DNA of 64,000 nucleotides from an uncultured Odoribacter sp. (lineage in GTDB: Bacteria; Bacteroidota; Bacteroidia; Bacteroidales; Marinifilaceae): NCBI GenBank assembly GCA_900541415.1, contig UQJP01000012.1, positions 1 through 64,000 on the forward strand, given 5' to 3'. This document shows positions 17,864-26,981 of this stretch, one piece after another; position 1 is the stretch's first letter; each line of letters begins with the position of its first letter. The position numbers were made by a program, and so were the translations under genes. Below the pieces are notes generated by a model that saw only the letters and a program-made list of their open reading frames with translations, had not been told where the DNA came from and did no database searches.

Positions 17864-19249
17864 CTACGATTTGACCAGTTCCTCCAGAAAAAGCCCTACG
17901 GCCTGCTGCAATTCCGCACTACTACAAGTGTAGTAATTTATTAAGACCGTAAAAGCCAATGTCTTTCCCGAAACTGTAGTGACATATCCCGCCAAACAAC
18001 GCACACCGGAAAACGATCCGGTCTTTGCTTTTAGATTATTCTTCAACACAGCCCTATTCCCGTAATATCCATTTAAACCTCCGTCTGTTCCCGCCACAGG
18101 CAACGAACGTACAAACGCCGAATCCAATTGTCTCTCCGCCCAAATCAACAGATCGGTAAACACCCGGGCAGGCACTCCGTTTAAAGGAGAAAGTCCGCAG
18201 GCATCCTTCAAAGTCACTCCTGCCGCTTCAATCCCGGCCTCTTGCAATAGCCCGCACATTCCTTCCTGAAGGGGACGGCTGCCCAATGCCAGTTTCCCCA
18301 AGGCTTCCGCAAATAGGTTTACACTTGCTTTATTGGTGTGGAATACAATCTCTTCCAAAGCCGGAGAAGTAAATGCGGCCAATTCACTTTTCTCTCCATC
18401 TTTCCATTGGCCACGCTCAACTTTTATTCCCAAAACCGCCAGCCTATCAGTCAATTCCTCCACGAAGCACCTTACAGGATCGTGCATAGCCCCTTTCAGC
18501 CTGAACGAAGCCCGGTTTTGTGGAATGATACCCCGGATATATTGCACGCTACTGTACGGCCCTCCATAAATCCAGGCGTCGGATTTCCCTTTTTCAGAAG
18601 CCCTGACCTCATTCCGAAAGGTCATTCCGGGCTGTTTCGGAACCACCTTCACCACCTGTGTTTTCGTTCCCGCCACTCCCGATTTCAGCTCCAGCGTATA
18701 TAAATTATCCCGGTAATTAAATGGCAGGTAACAAGCCCCGTAATAATTGGAAATATCTTCCCACACCCAGGTTCCCGGAATATATTCCTGCTCATGGACA
18801 GGCATTTTCACCCGGATATTCCCCCGGATGCTCTTTATTCCGGCCTGCTGTATGGCTTTTGCCAAAGGCTCTATGAATTTATAGGTTTCAAAATAGGACG
18901 ATTCCAAAGAAGGATCCCCGTCCGGCTCCACCCATACATTTCCCTCCAAAATGCCGTCCCGGATCACTCCGGTATAGAACACATCGGTCTTATACCGGAA
19001 ATCTTTTCCTTTTTCTTTCAAGGCAAAAGCCGTGGAAAGCAGTTTGGTTACCGATGCCGGAGCCAGAGCCATTTGCGGATTGTATTCCGCCACCGTTTTC
19101 CCATCCTCCAACTGCTTCACAGAAACACCGATCGCCGCATTTTTCAGGCACTCCGTCTCCACCAACCGCCTCAACGCCCCTTCAGGCTGTCCCGCCGTCA
19201 CGCTGAGCGACAAACACAGGAGCAACCCGGCAAGCCATAAATTTTTCAT
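17864..19249 (-). CDS. dacB: D-alanyl-D-alanine carboxypeptidase/endopeptidase (PBP4 family)
   Basis: Periplasmic S13-family penicillin-binding protein that trims or cleaves peptidoglycan cross-links. The SxxK motif is APASVTK (Ser66, Lys69), the SxN motif is in KASVNLFAEA, and KTG is at about 409-411. I chose the ATG at 19249: it begins a clear signal peptide (MKNLWLAGLLLCLSLSVTAG) and lies 8 bases after xseB ends, while the longer frame from 19288 would overlap xseB and put basic residues before the signal. The 461-residue length is normal for PBP4, with the usual insert between the first two motifs. Confidence 0.94.
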   Translation of the reverse strand: MKNLWLAGLLLCLSLSVTAGQPEGALRRLVETECLKNAAIGVSVKQLEDGKTVAEYNPQMALAPASVTKLLSTAFALKEKGKDFRYKTDVFYTGVIRDGILEGNVWVEPDGDPSLESSYFETYKFIEPLAKAIQQAGIKSIRGNIRVKMPVHEQEYIPGTWVWEDISNYYGACYLPFNYRDNLYTLELKSGVAGTKTQVVKVVPKQPGMTFRNEVRASEKGKSDAWIYGGPYSSVQYIRGIIPQNRASFRLKGAMHDPVRCFVEELTDRLAVLGIKVERGQWKDGEKSELAAFTSPALEEIVFHTNKASVNLFAEALGKLALGSRPLQEGMCGLLQEAGIEAAGVTLKDACGLSPLNGVPARVFTDLLIWAERQLDSAFVRSLPVAGTDGGLNGYYGNRAVLKNNLKAKTGSFSGVRCLAGYVTTVSGKTLAFTVLINYYTCSSAELQQAVGLFLEELVKS

Positions 19250-19256
19250 ATACCGA

Positions 19257-19457
19257 TCAGTTATCCATCGTTTTGAGAATATTTTCAACTTCCACTTCCG
19301 TATCGTGCAGTTTCGATTTACAGAAAGCGATCAACCGGGACACCCGTTTCACTTTTTCACTCAATTCATCCACATCCAATTGATTGTCTTCCAATTTTGC
19401 CACGATCTCCTCGATCTCGGCCATCGCTTCTTTATAGCTTAGTTTAATCTCTTCCAT
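19257..19457 (-). CDS. xseB: Exodeoxyribonuclease VII small subunit
   Basis: Partner of XseA in the enzyme that degrades single-stranded DNA into short oligonucleotides. The 66 residues form the expected helical hairpin with the family pattern YKEAMAEIEEIVAKLEDNQL followed by DVDELSEKVKR. It follows xseA by 26 bases and is followed by dacB after 7, consistent with one transcript. Confidence 0.95.
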   Translation of the reverse strand: MEEIKLSYKEAMAEIEEIVAKLEDNQLDVDELSEKVKRVSRLIAFCKSKLHDTEVEVENILKTMDN

Positions 19458-19483
19458 GATCTTTATCGTATTAAATCCATATA

Positions 19484-20896
19484 TCAGGCAATAGTATCCC
19501 CCTCTTTTTCCTTCTTTCTTTCGGGCAGGCTGATCCGTTCCACAACGCTCTCTATTTTTCCTTGCGCCACCACTGTTGTCAGCACCATCCCCGCTTTCAA
19601 TCCGCTTACATCCTTTACCGCTTTCCCATCTTTCAACGTAATGGAATAGCCACGTTGCAGCACATTCGCGGGATCGACCAGTTTCACCGTAGTCCCCGCC
19701 AGTTCCAGCCGACGATGATTCACCGATAAGATGGAACGGGTTTTACTGCTCAAATTCCCGGAACAATTCTCCAAACGATTTTTCTGACGGGCAAACAGCA
19801 AAGCCGCATAATTACCGACACACGATCTCAGGCGTTCGAAACCTCCGAGCTTTCCCTGCACGAACAGGATTGAAGAATGCTGTAACCGCTGGGAAAGCAA
19901 TTTCAAACGGGTGTCCCGTTCCCCCAACACTTCGTGCACCGCATGGCGGAAACCCGAAATGTAAGCCAGTTGCCGGGTCTTTTCATCGTGCAATAATTCA
20001 GTAACCCCCACACCGAAATCGTTCTTCAATTCTTCGAGCCGGGCTTCCTGCTCCTGAAAAGTACCGATCAGAAAAGCTGCGGCAGCCGTAGGAGTTTTCA
20101 CCCGCAGATGGGCCACCCGGTCTACAATCGTCTCGTCGCGCTCGTGCCCGATCCCGGCAATCACGGGCAAAGGGAACTGAGCCACATTCGCAGCCATGTC
20201 ATAGCTGTCGAAACTTCCCAAATCGGTTTGCGAACCTCCTCCCCGGATAATCACCACAACATCGAAAACATCTTCATATTCGTAAATCCGCTCCAAAGCT
20301 GCAATAACCGAATCGGTGGTTTTCTCCCCCTGCATAATCGCCGGGAACAGCTTCACATGAAACCGGTAACCGTAAGGATTGTTGCTGAGCTGATCCATGA
20401 AATCGCCCAATCCGGCTGCCGTAGGCGAAGATACCACCGCTACATTTTTAGGCAAAACCGGAAATTCCAGCTCCCTGTTCATATCGATAATCCCGTCTTG
20501 CTCCAGCTGGGCGATGATTTCCCTTCTCTTCCGTTCCAAATCGCCAATCGTGAACGTGGGATCGATGTCTTTTATGTTCAGGGAATAACCGTACACCTCG
20601 TGAAATACAACCTCGACATGAACGAGCACCCTCATTCCCTTAGCCAGGCTACGCCCGGTTGTAGTTTCAAAATAGGGACGTAACATCCGGTAGGTAAAAG
20701 CCCAGATCGTTCCCCTCGCCGTGGCGATAATGGCATCTTCCCCCTCTTTTTTATCCGCCAGCTGCAAATAGCAATGCCCGGAACTATTGTTCTGTATTTC
20801 CGTGATTTCGGCAGTGATCCACACCGCATCGGCAAACTGACCTTTCAGTGTCTGCCTGATCCGGCTGTTTAGTTCAAATAATGAAATTGCATTCAT
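19484..20896 (-). CDS. xseA: Exodeoxyribonuclease VII large subunit
   Basis: Catalytic subunit of exonuclease VII. An N-terminal OB-fold (ISLFELNSRIRQTLKGQF through FTIGDLE) binds single-stranded DNA; the nuclease domain includes VVSSPTAAGLGDF, the IRGGGSQTDLGSFDSYD segment and GIGHERDETIVD, all conserved in the family; the C-terminal half is the predicted coiled coil that recruits XseB, ending with the YSITLKDGKAV segment. I use the ATG at 20896 (MNAISLFEL), which fits the family N-terminus; the frame extends 14 codons further up without similarity. Confidence 0.95.
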   Translation of the reverse strand: MNAISLFELNSRIRQTLKGQFADAVWITAEITEIQNNSSGHCYLQLADKKEGEDAIIATARGTIWAFTYRMLRPYFETTTGRSLAKGMRVLVHVEVVFHEVYGYSLNIKDIDPTFTIGDLERKRREIIAQLEQDGIIDMNRELEFPVLPKNVAVVSSPTAAGLGDFMDQLSNNPYGYRFHVKLFPAIMQGEKTTDSVIAALERIYEYEDVFDVVVIIRGGGSQTDLGSFDSYDMAANVAQFPLPVIAGIGHERDETIVDRVAHLRVKTPTAAAAFLIGTFQEQEARLEELKNDFGVGVTELLHDEKTRQLAYISGFRHAVHEVLGERDTRLKLLSQRLQHSSILFVQGKLGGFERLRSCVGNYAALLFARQKNRLENCSGNLSSKTRSILSVNHRRLELAGTTVKLVDPANVLQRGYSITLKDGKAVKDVSGLKAGMVLTTVVAQGKIESVVERISLPERKKEKEGDTIA

Positions 20897-20941
20897 AACA
20901 TAGATTCCTCCTATCTTCCTTTCTTCCCCCACACCCAAGCG

Positions 20942-21715
20942 TTAGCGAATCATGCCGCTCAATTTGATATAACCTTCGGGATCATCTTTAAAAAGAGCCG
21001 GATCGGCAAATTTCTTACCGGAATTCATCAGTTCGTCTATCCGGCGGCTTTCTTCCTGAATGGCTTCTTCCTCGTTTTCAGGCACTCCGGCATGGTACAC
21101 AACCGTGCGTTCCAATTTTCCGGAGGAATCGAAAAACTGCCATGTCCCCTCTTTCAGATCGTTCCGGTATTCTCCTTCGGCAACCAATATGCCGTCATAC
21201 CCATACGACCGAAGTTTTCCATTCAGTTTCCCGTCTACAAAAATCACTTCGGTTTTCAATTTTCCGGATTCATAGAATAATTTCCATACCCCCGATAACG
21301 CCCCTTCTTTCCATGTCTTCACTTCCGCCACCACCCCGGTCGGATAGTAGCGGGTGGCAGTCCCGTTTAAACGGTCGCCGGAATATTCCTCGCTCAGCAA
21401 TAGTTTTTCACCTTTCCGGTATTCCCACATCCCCTCTTTCTTCCGGCCTACATAGCGTCCCGAAGTTTTTATTTCCCCGTCCCGGCTATACAGCACGGCA
21501 TCGGTCTGCTTTTCCTGATGGTTCATGACGGCTTTCACCTGCCCTTCGGGATAATAATGCGTCACCTCTCCGGCAGGCTGCCCGTTTTGGAAATACCCTT
21601 TATAGCGGAGCTTTCCGTCAGGATAATAACCTTCTTTCAGTTCCTGCGCATTCCCCACAGTAACACTCCCGAACACAAACAGCCCCATCTGTAAAAAGAA
21701 AAAAATAAATTTCAT
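20942..21715 (-). CDS. Exported MORN-repeat (YwqK-like) protein
   Basis: A 257-residue protein with a signal peptide (FFFLQMGLFVFGSVTVGNAQ) followed by about eight repeats of the YYPDGKLRYKGYFQNG kind, the MORN-variant repeat used in YwqK-like proteins. Annotation pipelines often label these as toxin-antitoxin system antitoxins, but there is no toxin gene here and the signal peptide points to the periplasm or outer membrane, so I would not use that name. Function unknown. It lies in the engB-xseA-dacB run with short gaps on both sides. Confidence 0.8.
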   Translation of the reverse strand: MKFIFFFLQMGLFVFGSVTVGNAQELKEGYYPDGKLRYKGYFQNGQPAGEVTHYYPEGQVKAVMNHQEKQTDAVLYSRDGEIKTSGRYVGRKKEGMWEYRKGEKLLLSEEYSGDRLNGTATRYYPTGVVAEVKTWKEGALSGVWKLFYESGKLKTEVIFVDGKLNGKLRSYGYDGILVAEGEYRNDLKEGTWQFFDSSGKLERTVVYHAGVPENEEEAIQEESRRIDELMNSGKKFADPALFKDDPEGYIKLSGMIR

Positions 21716-21737
21716 AAGGCAATTGGGTTAAATAAAC

Positions 21738-22340
21738 TTATCCTCTCTCCGTATGATTCAGCTCGTCGATATAATCCAGCAATTCTTCACGCCCCAGCTT
21801 TTTTTCCGATGAAGTGATAAAAGCCAAAGGAGTGGAAAGCCAGGTTTCCAACATTTTTTTATGGTATTTATCGATACAAGTCCTTCGCTCCGTCGCCGAT
21901 AATTTATCGGCTTTGGTGAACACCATCACAAAAGGCACACCGTTTTCTCCCAGCCACTCCATAAATTCAAGGTCGATTTTCTGTGGCTCCAGCCTACTGT
22001 CTATCAGCACGAACAAGCACACCAGATTTTCCCGTTTCAGGATATAATCCCGGATCATTTTCTCAAACTGAATTTGAGCGGCCTTCGAAGTACGGGCAAA
22101 ACCGTAACCGGGTAAATCCACCATATACCATTCATCGTTTATTAAAAAATGATTGATTAACTGGGTTTTTCCCGGTTTCGCTGCAGTTTTTGCGAGATTT
22201 TTATTATTCACCAGCATATTGATCAGTGAAGATTTTCCCACATTCGAACGTCCGATAAAGGCATATTCATGCCTATCGGGTTTAGGGCATTTGTTCACCC
22301 CCGTATTACTGGTCACAAATTCTGCTTTAACTATATCCAT
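21738..22340 (-). CDS. engB: Ribosome biogenesis GTPase YsxC/EngB
   Basis: Essential small GTPase needed for assembly of the large ribosomal subunit. The 200 residues have the G1 loop GRSNVGKSS (30-38), the G3 motif DLPGYGFA and the G4 motif TKAD, with the family signature PGKTQLINHF between them. It is the first gene of the run engB-MORN-xseA-xseB-dacB-tdk and has a textbook promoter at 22372-22403 overlapping the 3' end region of rmuC. Confidence 0.97.
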   Translation of the reverse strand: MDIVKAEFVTSNTGVNKCPKPDRHEYAFIGRSNVGKSSLINMLVNNKNLAKTAAKPGKTQLINHFLINDEWYMVDLPGYGFARTSKAAQIQFEKMIRDYILKRENLVCLFVLIDSRLEPQKIDLEFMEWLGENGVPFVMVFTKADKLSATERRTCIDKYHKKMLETWLSTPLAFITSSEKKLGREELLDYIDELNHTERG

Positions 22341-22371
22341 AAGTTTAAAATTTATTCTAAAAAATCATTTA

Positions 22372-22403
22372 CAAAGATAACCCATTACCCGGTTTATCCA
22401 AAA
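22372..22403 (-). promoter_or_regulatory. Bacteroidetes-type promoter of engB
   Basis: On the minus strand TTTTG (22403-22399), 19 bases, TATCTTTG (22379-22372). Full match to TTTG-N19-TAnnTTTG, 32 bases upstream of the engB ATG. Confidence 0.8.
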
Positions 22404-22405
22404 CC

Positions 22406-23728
22406 TCATTCCTCCTCCTCTTCCGGTATCGTTCTTTCCGGCAAACGCGCCCAGATAGCACGTTCCTTATCCGTTTTTCGTGATTTCACCCCCAGTTGTT
22501 TCAATCGTTGGGTTTGGGCGATCAGGTTACCGTTTCCGGTTTTCAGGCGACTCAACGCCTGTTCGTACACTTCCTGTGTCTTACGGATATGGTCGCCGAT
22601 TTCCGTAAAACTATCTAAAAAAGCTAGGCATTTATCATACAATTTAGCTCCCCTGTCCGCAATTTCCTGAGCATTCCGGTTTTGGTATTCCCGGCTCCAC
22701 AAGTCGGCAGTCAATTTCAGGGAAGCAATCAGATTCGCAGGACTAAGAATCAGCACCCGTTTCCGGTAAGCTTCGTTCCACAGGCGGTTGTCGGCCTGCA
22801 TCGCCAGCACATAGGAAGCCTCGTTCGGGATGAACATCATCACAAAATCCAAAGCCCCGTCCGTATAAGCGCAATAATCCTTTGCAGACAATTCGTCGAT
22901 GTGTTTCCGCAACGAATGCAGATGTGCCCCTAAAGCCGCCTCCCGCTCCTCGTCCGTTTCCGCACTGCAATACCCGGCATAGGCCGTCAGCGAAACTTTT
23001 GAGTCGATTACCACTTTCCGGTTATCGGGATACACCACCACCACATCCGGGCGCAGACTTCCCCCCTTTTCTCCCTTCACAATCCGGTCGTTTTCATCCC
23101 GCAAAGTTTCCTGTATAAAATATTCCCGCCCTTTCACCAAACCTGAATTTTCCAATATCCGTTCCAAAATCATCTCCCCCCAATCCCCCTGTGTTTTGGT
23201 ATCGCCTTTCAGGGCACGTGTCAGGTTCACCGCATCCTGGCTGATCTGATTGTTCAGCTTCACCAGTTCCGCAATCTTACTCTCCAGCAACGTCCGCTCC
23301 GTCGCTTCTTTGTGATACACCTCATCCACCTGCTTTCGGAAAGCTTCAATGTCTTTATTCAGGGGAGTCAGTATCTTTTCCAGATTATTGCGATTCGCCT
23401 CCGTGAAACGCTGGGATTTATCCTCCAATATCTCATTGGCAAGGTTTTTAAACTGGTCCGTCAGCAACACATGCATTTCGCCCACCTCTTTCTTCCGTTC
23501 TTCCAGGTGTTGCTGCATCGTCCGGAACTGTTCTTCCAGCCGGATGTTTTCTTTGGCCAGACGTTCTTTCTCTTCCTGCATCTGCGCCTGCTGTCCCCGC
23601 ACTCTTTGCAGCTCTTCCTGCAAAAAACGGACATTCGCTTCAACCCCTTTCCTACCCGGCACAGCAGCCAGGTAGCCTAATCCGGCTCCCACCAAAAGTC
23701 CTGCTATAATCCCGATCCATTCTATCAT
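22406..23728 (-). CDS. rmuC: DNA recombination protein RmuC
   Basis: RmuC-family protein, linked in E. coli to limiting inversions at short repeats; it has a nuclease-like fold. An N-terminal membrane anchor (residues 4-20) is followed by a long coiled coil (about 30-175, rich in Glu/Lys/Gln) and the conserved catalytic-like domain: GDWGEMILERILENSGLVKG, RPDVVVVYPDNRKVVIDSKV and FMMFIPNEASYVLA. The 440-residue length is typical. It follows the DEAD-box helicase gene on the same strand, separated by a strong hairpin. Confidence 0.94.
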   Translation of the reverse strand: MIEWIGIIAGLLVGAGLGYLAAVPGRKGVEANVRFLQEELQRVRGQQAQMQEEKERLAKENIRLEEQFRTMQQHLEERKKEVGEMHVLLTDQFKNLANEILEDKSQRFTEANRNNLEKILTPLNKDIEAFRKQVDEVYHKEATERTLLESKIAELVKLNNQISQDAVNLTRALKGDTKTQGDWGEMILERILENSGLVKGREYFIQETLRDENDRIVKGEKGGSLRPDVVVVYPDNRKVVIDSKVSLTAYAGYCSAETDEEREAALGAHLHSLRKHIDELSAKDYCAYTDGALDFVMMFIPNEASYVLAMQADNRLWNEAYRKRVLILSPANLIASLKLTADLWSREYQNRNAQEIADRGAKLYDKCLAFLDSFTEIGDHIRKTQEVYEQALSRLKTGNGNLIAQTQRLKQLGVKSRKTDKERAIWARLPERTIPEEEEE

Positions 23729-23747
23729 ATCGCTTCCCCTTTAAACG

Positions 23748-23777
23748 ATACAGCCCGGAGAATCCTCCGGGCTGTAT
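23748..23777 (-). terminator. Strong hairpin between the helicase gene and rmuC
   Basis: Perfect 13-bp stem ATACAGCCCGGAG with CTCCGGGCTGTAT and a 4-base loop. It lies just after the helicase stop codon and 20 bases before the rmuC ATG. There is no T-run, so termination may be partial or it may act as an RNA 3'-end stabiliser. Confidence 0.6.
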
Positions 23778-23785
23778 GGCATTGT

Positions 23786-25600
23786 TCAATATTTTTTCCT
23801 GGAACGTCCTCCGCCCTCGACCCCTTTCTTCTTCTCTCCAAAACGTCCCCGGCTGCTCCCATCGCTTCTCCGGTTTTCCGAACGCCATTTGTTATTGGCT
23901 GTCGAACTCCGGCGTCCGAAATCACCGCGACGCTCTCCGCGTCCGCCACGACTGAATTTTTCCTGCGTTTCCGTCACCATAAAGGGTAAACCGTTGAAAT
24001 TCACGTTCCGGAAATTCGATAAAAATCCATCTATACCCGTTACATCCACTTCAAATTTCGTGTTGTTGTCAAAAATCCGGATACCTCCCACTTCCAAACC
24101 TTTTTTCGGAGAGTAGGTATTGATAATTGCCATCAAATCACGCGGGGTGAAACCATCTTCACGTCCCACATTCACGTTAAACAAGGTGAAATTATTCCGT
24201 TCCTCACCCCGGCGGTCACCCCGATCCCCTCGGTCTCCGCGTCCGCTTTCCGCTGCTCCCCGGTGACGCTCCGATTCCGATAAATTCAAATCGCCCACTC
24301 CGGCATATTTTTTCAATAATTTCCCGAATTCATACGATACGATTTTCTGAATTAAATCTTCTTTCGACAAATCTTCGAATTTCTCGAACAATTCATGCTG
24401 ATATTTATCTAAAGTTTCTTTAGGCTCAGCTCCCAAAATCTTATCGGCATAATACAACAGCTGTGCCCGGCATACTTCCTCTCCGCCCGGTACATCCAAA
24501 TATTGAAATTTCTTTTTAAGGATGTTCTCAATCCGGCGCAACTTACCTTTCTCCTTCGAATTGATAATAGCAACCGAAATCCCCTCTTTTCCGGCACGTC
24601 CCGTACGGCCGCTCCGGTGAGTATAGCTCTCCACATCCTCCGGCAAATTATAGTTGATGACATGCGTCAGGTTATCCACGTCCAACCCTCTGGCCGCTAC
24701 ATCCGTAGCCACCAGCACTTTCAACCTTTTAGCCCGGAATTGCGCCATAACATCGTCACGCTGTGCCTGGCTCAAATCGCCGTGCAGGGCGTCGCAATCA
24801 ATGCCATCCTTCTGCAATTTCCTTACAATGTCGCGAGCCTCCACTTTCGTGCGGGTAAAAATAATCGCATACATATCCGGTGCACAGTCGATCACCCGGT
24901 GCAAAGTCTCATAACAATCCCTTGCCAACACCTGATAATACACATGCGTCACCGTATCTGCACCCTGATTTTTCTTTCCGGTGGATATTTCTTTCGGCTG
25001 GCGAAGGTAGTTTTTAGCGATACGCTCCACCTCCTTAGGCATCGTTGCCGAGAAAAGATAAGTGTTCCTTGCTTCCGGCGTCTCGTCCAGAATAAAATTA
25101 AGGTCTTCCTTAAATCCCATATTCAGCATTTCATCCGCCTCGTCCAGCACCACCGCCCGAACATTTTCTATATTCACGGCTTTCCGTTTAATCAGGTCGC
25201 AAAGGCGTCCCGGAGTAGCTACCAAAATATGCACTCCTTTTTCCAATTCCCTGATTTGCCGACGTATATCCGTACCTCCGTATACGCAGGTCACCCGAAT
25301 ATCCTTCCGGTATTTTGAATAGTTTTGCAGGTCATTTCCTATCTGCACACATAATTCCCGGGTAGGGCTCAGAATCAATACCTGAATATCATTCAGGCTT
25401 GTATCCAATTTTTGCAACAAAGGTAATCCAAAAGCAGCTGTCTTTCCGGTTCCGGTCTGTGCCAAAACCACTAAGTCGTTTTCTTCACCCAAAATAATAG
25501 GGATAGCTTTCTCTTGTACCGGACTCGGTGTTTCAAAACCCAAATCTGCAATTCCCCTGAGAATCTCTCCCTCTAAACCTAATTCTTTAAATTTTTCCAT
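23786..25600 (-). CDS. DEAD-box RNA helicase with DbpA-type RNA-binding domain and RGG tail
   Basis: ATP-dependent RNA helicase, probably in ribosome assembly or mRNA turnover, of the CsdA/DbpA group. Residues 1-370 hold both RecA-like domains: Q motif, AQTGTGKT, PTREL, DEAD, SAT, then ARGLDV and HRSGRTGRAG. Residues about 475-555 match the DbpA RNA-binding fold (FTLFNVNVGREDGFTPRDLM ... FDNNTKFEVDV). An Arg/Gly-rich linker (RGDRGDRGDRRGEE) and an Arg/Gly/Ser/Lys-rich tail (about 560-604) flank it. 604 residues. Good family call; which paralogue it is cannot be decided. Confidence 0.94.
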   Translation of the reverse strand: MEKFKELGLEGEILRGIADLGFETPSPVQEKAIPIILGEENDLVVLAQTGTGKTAAFGLPLLQKLDTSLNDIQVLILSPTRELCVQIGNDLQNYSKYRKDIRVTCVYGGTDIRRQIRELEKGVHILVATPGRLCDLIKRKAVNIENVRAVVLDEADEMLNMGFKEDLNFILDETPEARNTYLFSATMPKEVERIAKNYLRQPKEISTGKKNQGADTVTHVYYQVLARDCYETLHRVIDCAPDMYAIIFTRTKVEARDIVRKLQKDGIDCDALHGDLSQAQRDDVMAQFRAKRLKVLVATDVAARGLDVDNLTHVINYNLPEDVESYTHRSGRTGRAGKEGISVAIINSKEKGKLRRIENILKKKFQYLDVPGGEEVCRAQLLYYADKILGAEPKETLDKYQHELFEKFEDLSKEDLIQKIVSYEFGKLLKKYAGVGDLNLSESERHRGAAESGRGDRGDRGDRRGEERNNFTLFNVNVGREDGFTPRDLMAIINTYSPKKGLEVGGIRIFDNNTKFEVDVTGIDGFLSNFRNVNFNGLPFMVTETQEKFSRGGRGERRGDFGRRSSTANNKWRSENRRSDGSSRGRFGEKKKGVEGGGRSRKKY

Positions 25601-25679
25601 TCTTTGTATTTAATGCCGCTTCCTGCGGCGACTTTTTTCTTTCCCGCTCAAACGGGGTAAGGCTGTCACAGCCCCATAC

Positions 25680-26813
25680 TCACACAACCCTCAAATTCCT
25701 CCGCTTATAAGCGGGGATTGTTTCCAATTCCTTTATTTCAGCAGAAGTCAGGCCAACTTTCAAAGCCACTTCTTCCGCCTTTAATACCACAGGCTTTTCT
25801 TCGTTTTTCTTTTCAGACGACAAATCAAACAATTCTATATCGCTGGTCGGGAATCCGGTAGCGATGATCGTCACCGAAATCGCGTCGCCTAAAGCCGGAT
25901 CGTTCCCCACTCCCCAAATCACAGCAGCACTGTTCCCCACTTTACGAATGATGTGCGAAGTGATCTCCGTCATCTCGTTCATCGTGATTTCGTCCGTTCC
26001 GGAAGTGATATTCAGCAAAATATCCTTTGCTCCCAAAATATCGTTATTATTCAGCAACGGACTGTCGAGGGCTTCCGATATAGCCCGTTTCGCCCTGTCT
26101 TCGCCTGAAGCCTGGGCTGCACCCATAATCGCCACCCCGCTATCGGTCATCACAGTCTTCACATCGGCGAAATCCACATTGATATATCCCGGCAGCGTAA
26201 TAATTTCCGCAATCCCTTTGGCCGCAATATTCAATACATCGTTCGCTTTGGCAAAGGCCGCAGAAATGGTTTGAGAACCGTATATCTTTTTAATTTTCTC
26301 ATTGTCGATCACGATCAGGCAATCCACATGATCCTTCAGCCGTTTCAACCCCTCACGGGCTTGTTCCAACCTTTTAGGTCCTTCAAAACGGGCCGGGATC
26401 GATACAATCCCTACAGTCAGTATCCCCATATCTTTCGCCTGCTTAGCAATCACGGGAGCTGCTCCCGTTCCTGTTCCTCCTCCCATAGCCGCTGTCACAA
26501 AAGCCATTTTCGTATTCTTTTTCAGCAAAGCGGTAATATCTTCCAGGCTTTCCTGCGCCGACTTCTCGCCCATCGCCGGATTGTTGCCCGCCCCGTGTCC
26601 GGCGGTGGCTTGTTTACCCAGCTGAATCTTGTATGGTATCGGGCTATTTTGTAAGGCCTGCTGATCTGTGTTGCAAATCACAAAATCCACATCACAGATT
26701 CCCTTTGAGTACATATATTCAACGGCATTACCGCCGCCGCCGCCCACGCCGATTACTTTTATAATCGTAGGAGTTTCCTCGTTCAGATTAAAATTTATCA
26801 ATCCTTCTACCAT
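25680..26813 (-). CDS. ftsZ: FtsZ paralogue 2 (short linker, C-terminal peptide kept)
   Basis: A second complete tubulin-like division GTPase, 168 bases downstream of the first. The 377 residues have the nucleotide site IGVGGGGGNAV, the tubulin signature GGGTGTG (111-117) and the T7 loop NVDFAD, so polymerisation-coupled GTPase activity should be intact. The tail is only about 55 residues and ends ETIPAYKRRNLRVV, which resembles the conserved C-terminal peptide (IPAxxRR) that binds FtsA and other partners. Its N-terminus (LINFNLNEETPTIIKVIGVG) is, from memory, more like canonical Bacteroides FtsZ than copy 1 is. The two copies are clearly diverged, so this is not a recent duplication. Confidence 0.95.
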   Translation of the reverse strand: MVEGLINFNLNEETPTIIKVIGVGGGGGNAVEYMYSKGICDVDFVICNTDQQALQNSPIPYKIQLGKQATAGHGAGNNPAMGEKSAQESLEDITALLKKNTKMAFVTAAMGGGTGTGAAPVIAKQAKDMGILTVGIVSIPARFEGPKRLEQAREGLKRLKDHVDCLIVIDNEKIKKIYGSQTISAAFAKANDVLNIAAKGIAEIITLPGYINVDFADVKTVMTDSGVAIMGAAQASGEDRAKRAISEALDSPLLNNNDILGAKDILLNITSGTDEITMNEMTEITSHIIRKVGNSAAVIWGVGNDPALGDAISVTIIATGFPTSDIELFDLSSEKKNEEKPVVLKAEEVALKVGLTSAEIKELETIPAYKRRNLRVV

Positions 26814-26981
26814 ACTCGTATAAATTAATGTCTAACGACCAATCTAAAACTATCTTCCTCAAACCGACAGGGAAACGCCCAACCTTTTCGCGGCTCTCCC
26901 GCCCTGTTTTCATTTTTTGAATCTTCCTAAAACTCCCCCGCCACTCTCTGCCAATTCGTTTTCTTCCCGGCATTTTCAAAA

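Noticed and set aside
20942..21715. Antitoxin of a toxin-antitoxin system (common label for YwqK-like proteins)
   Set aside because: The protein is exported and no toxin-like partner is present; the neighbours are housekeeping genes.
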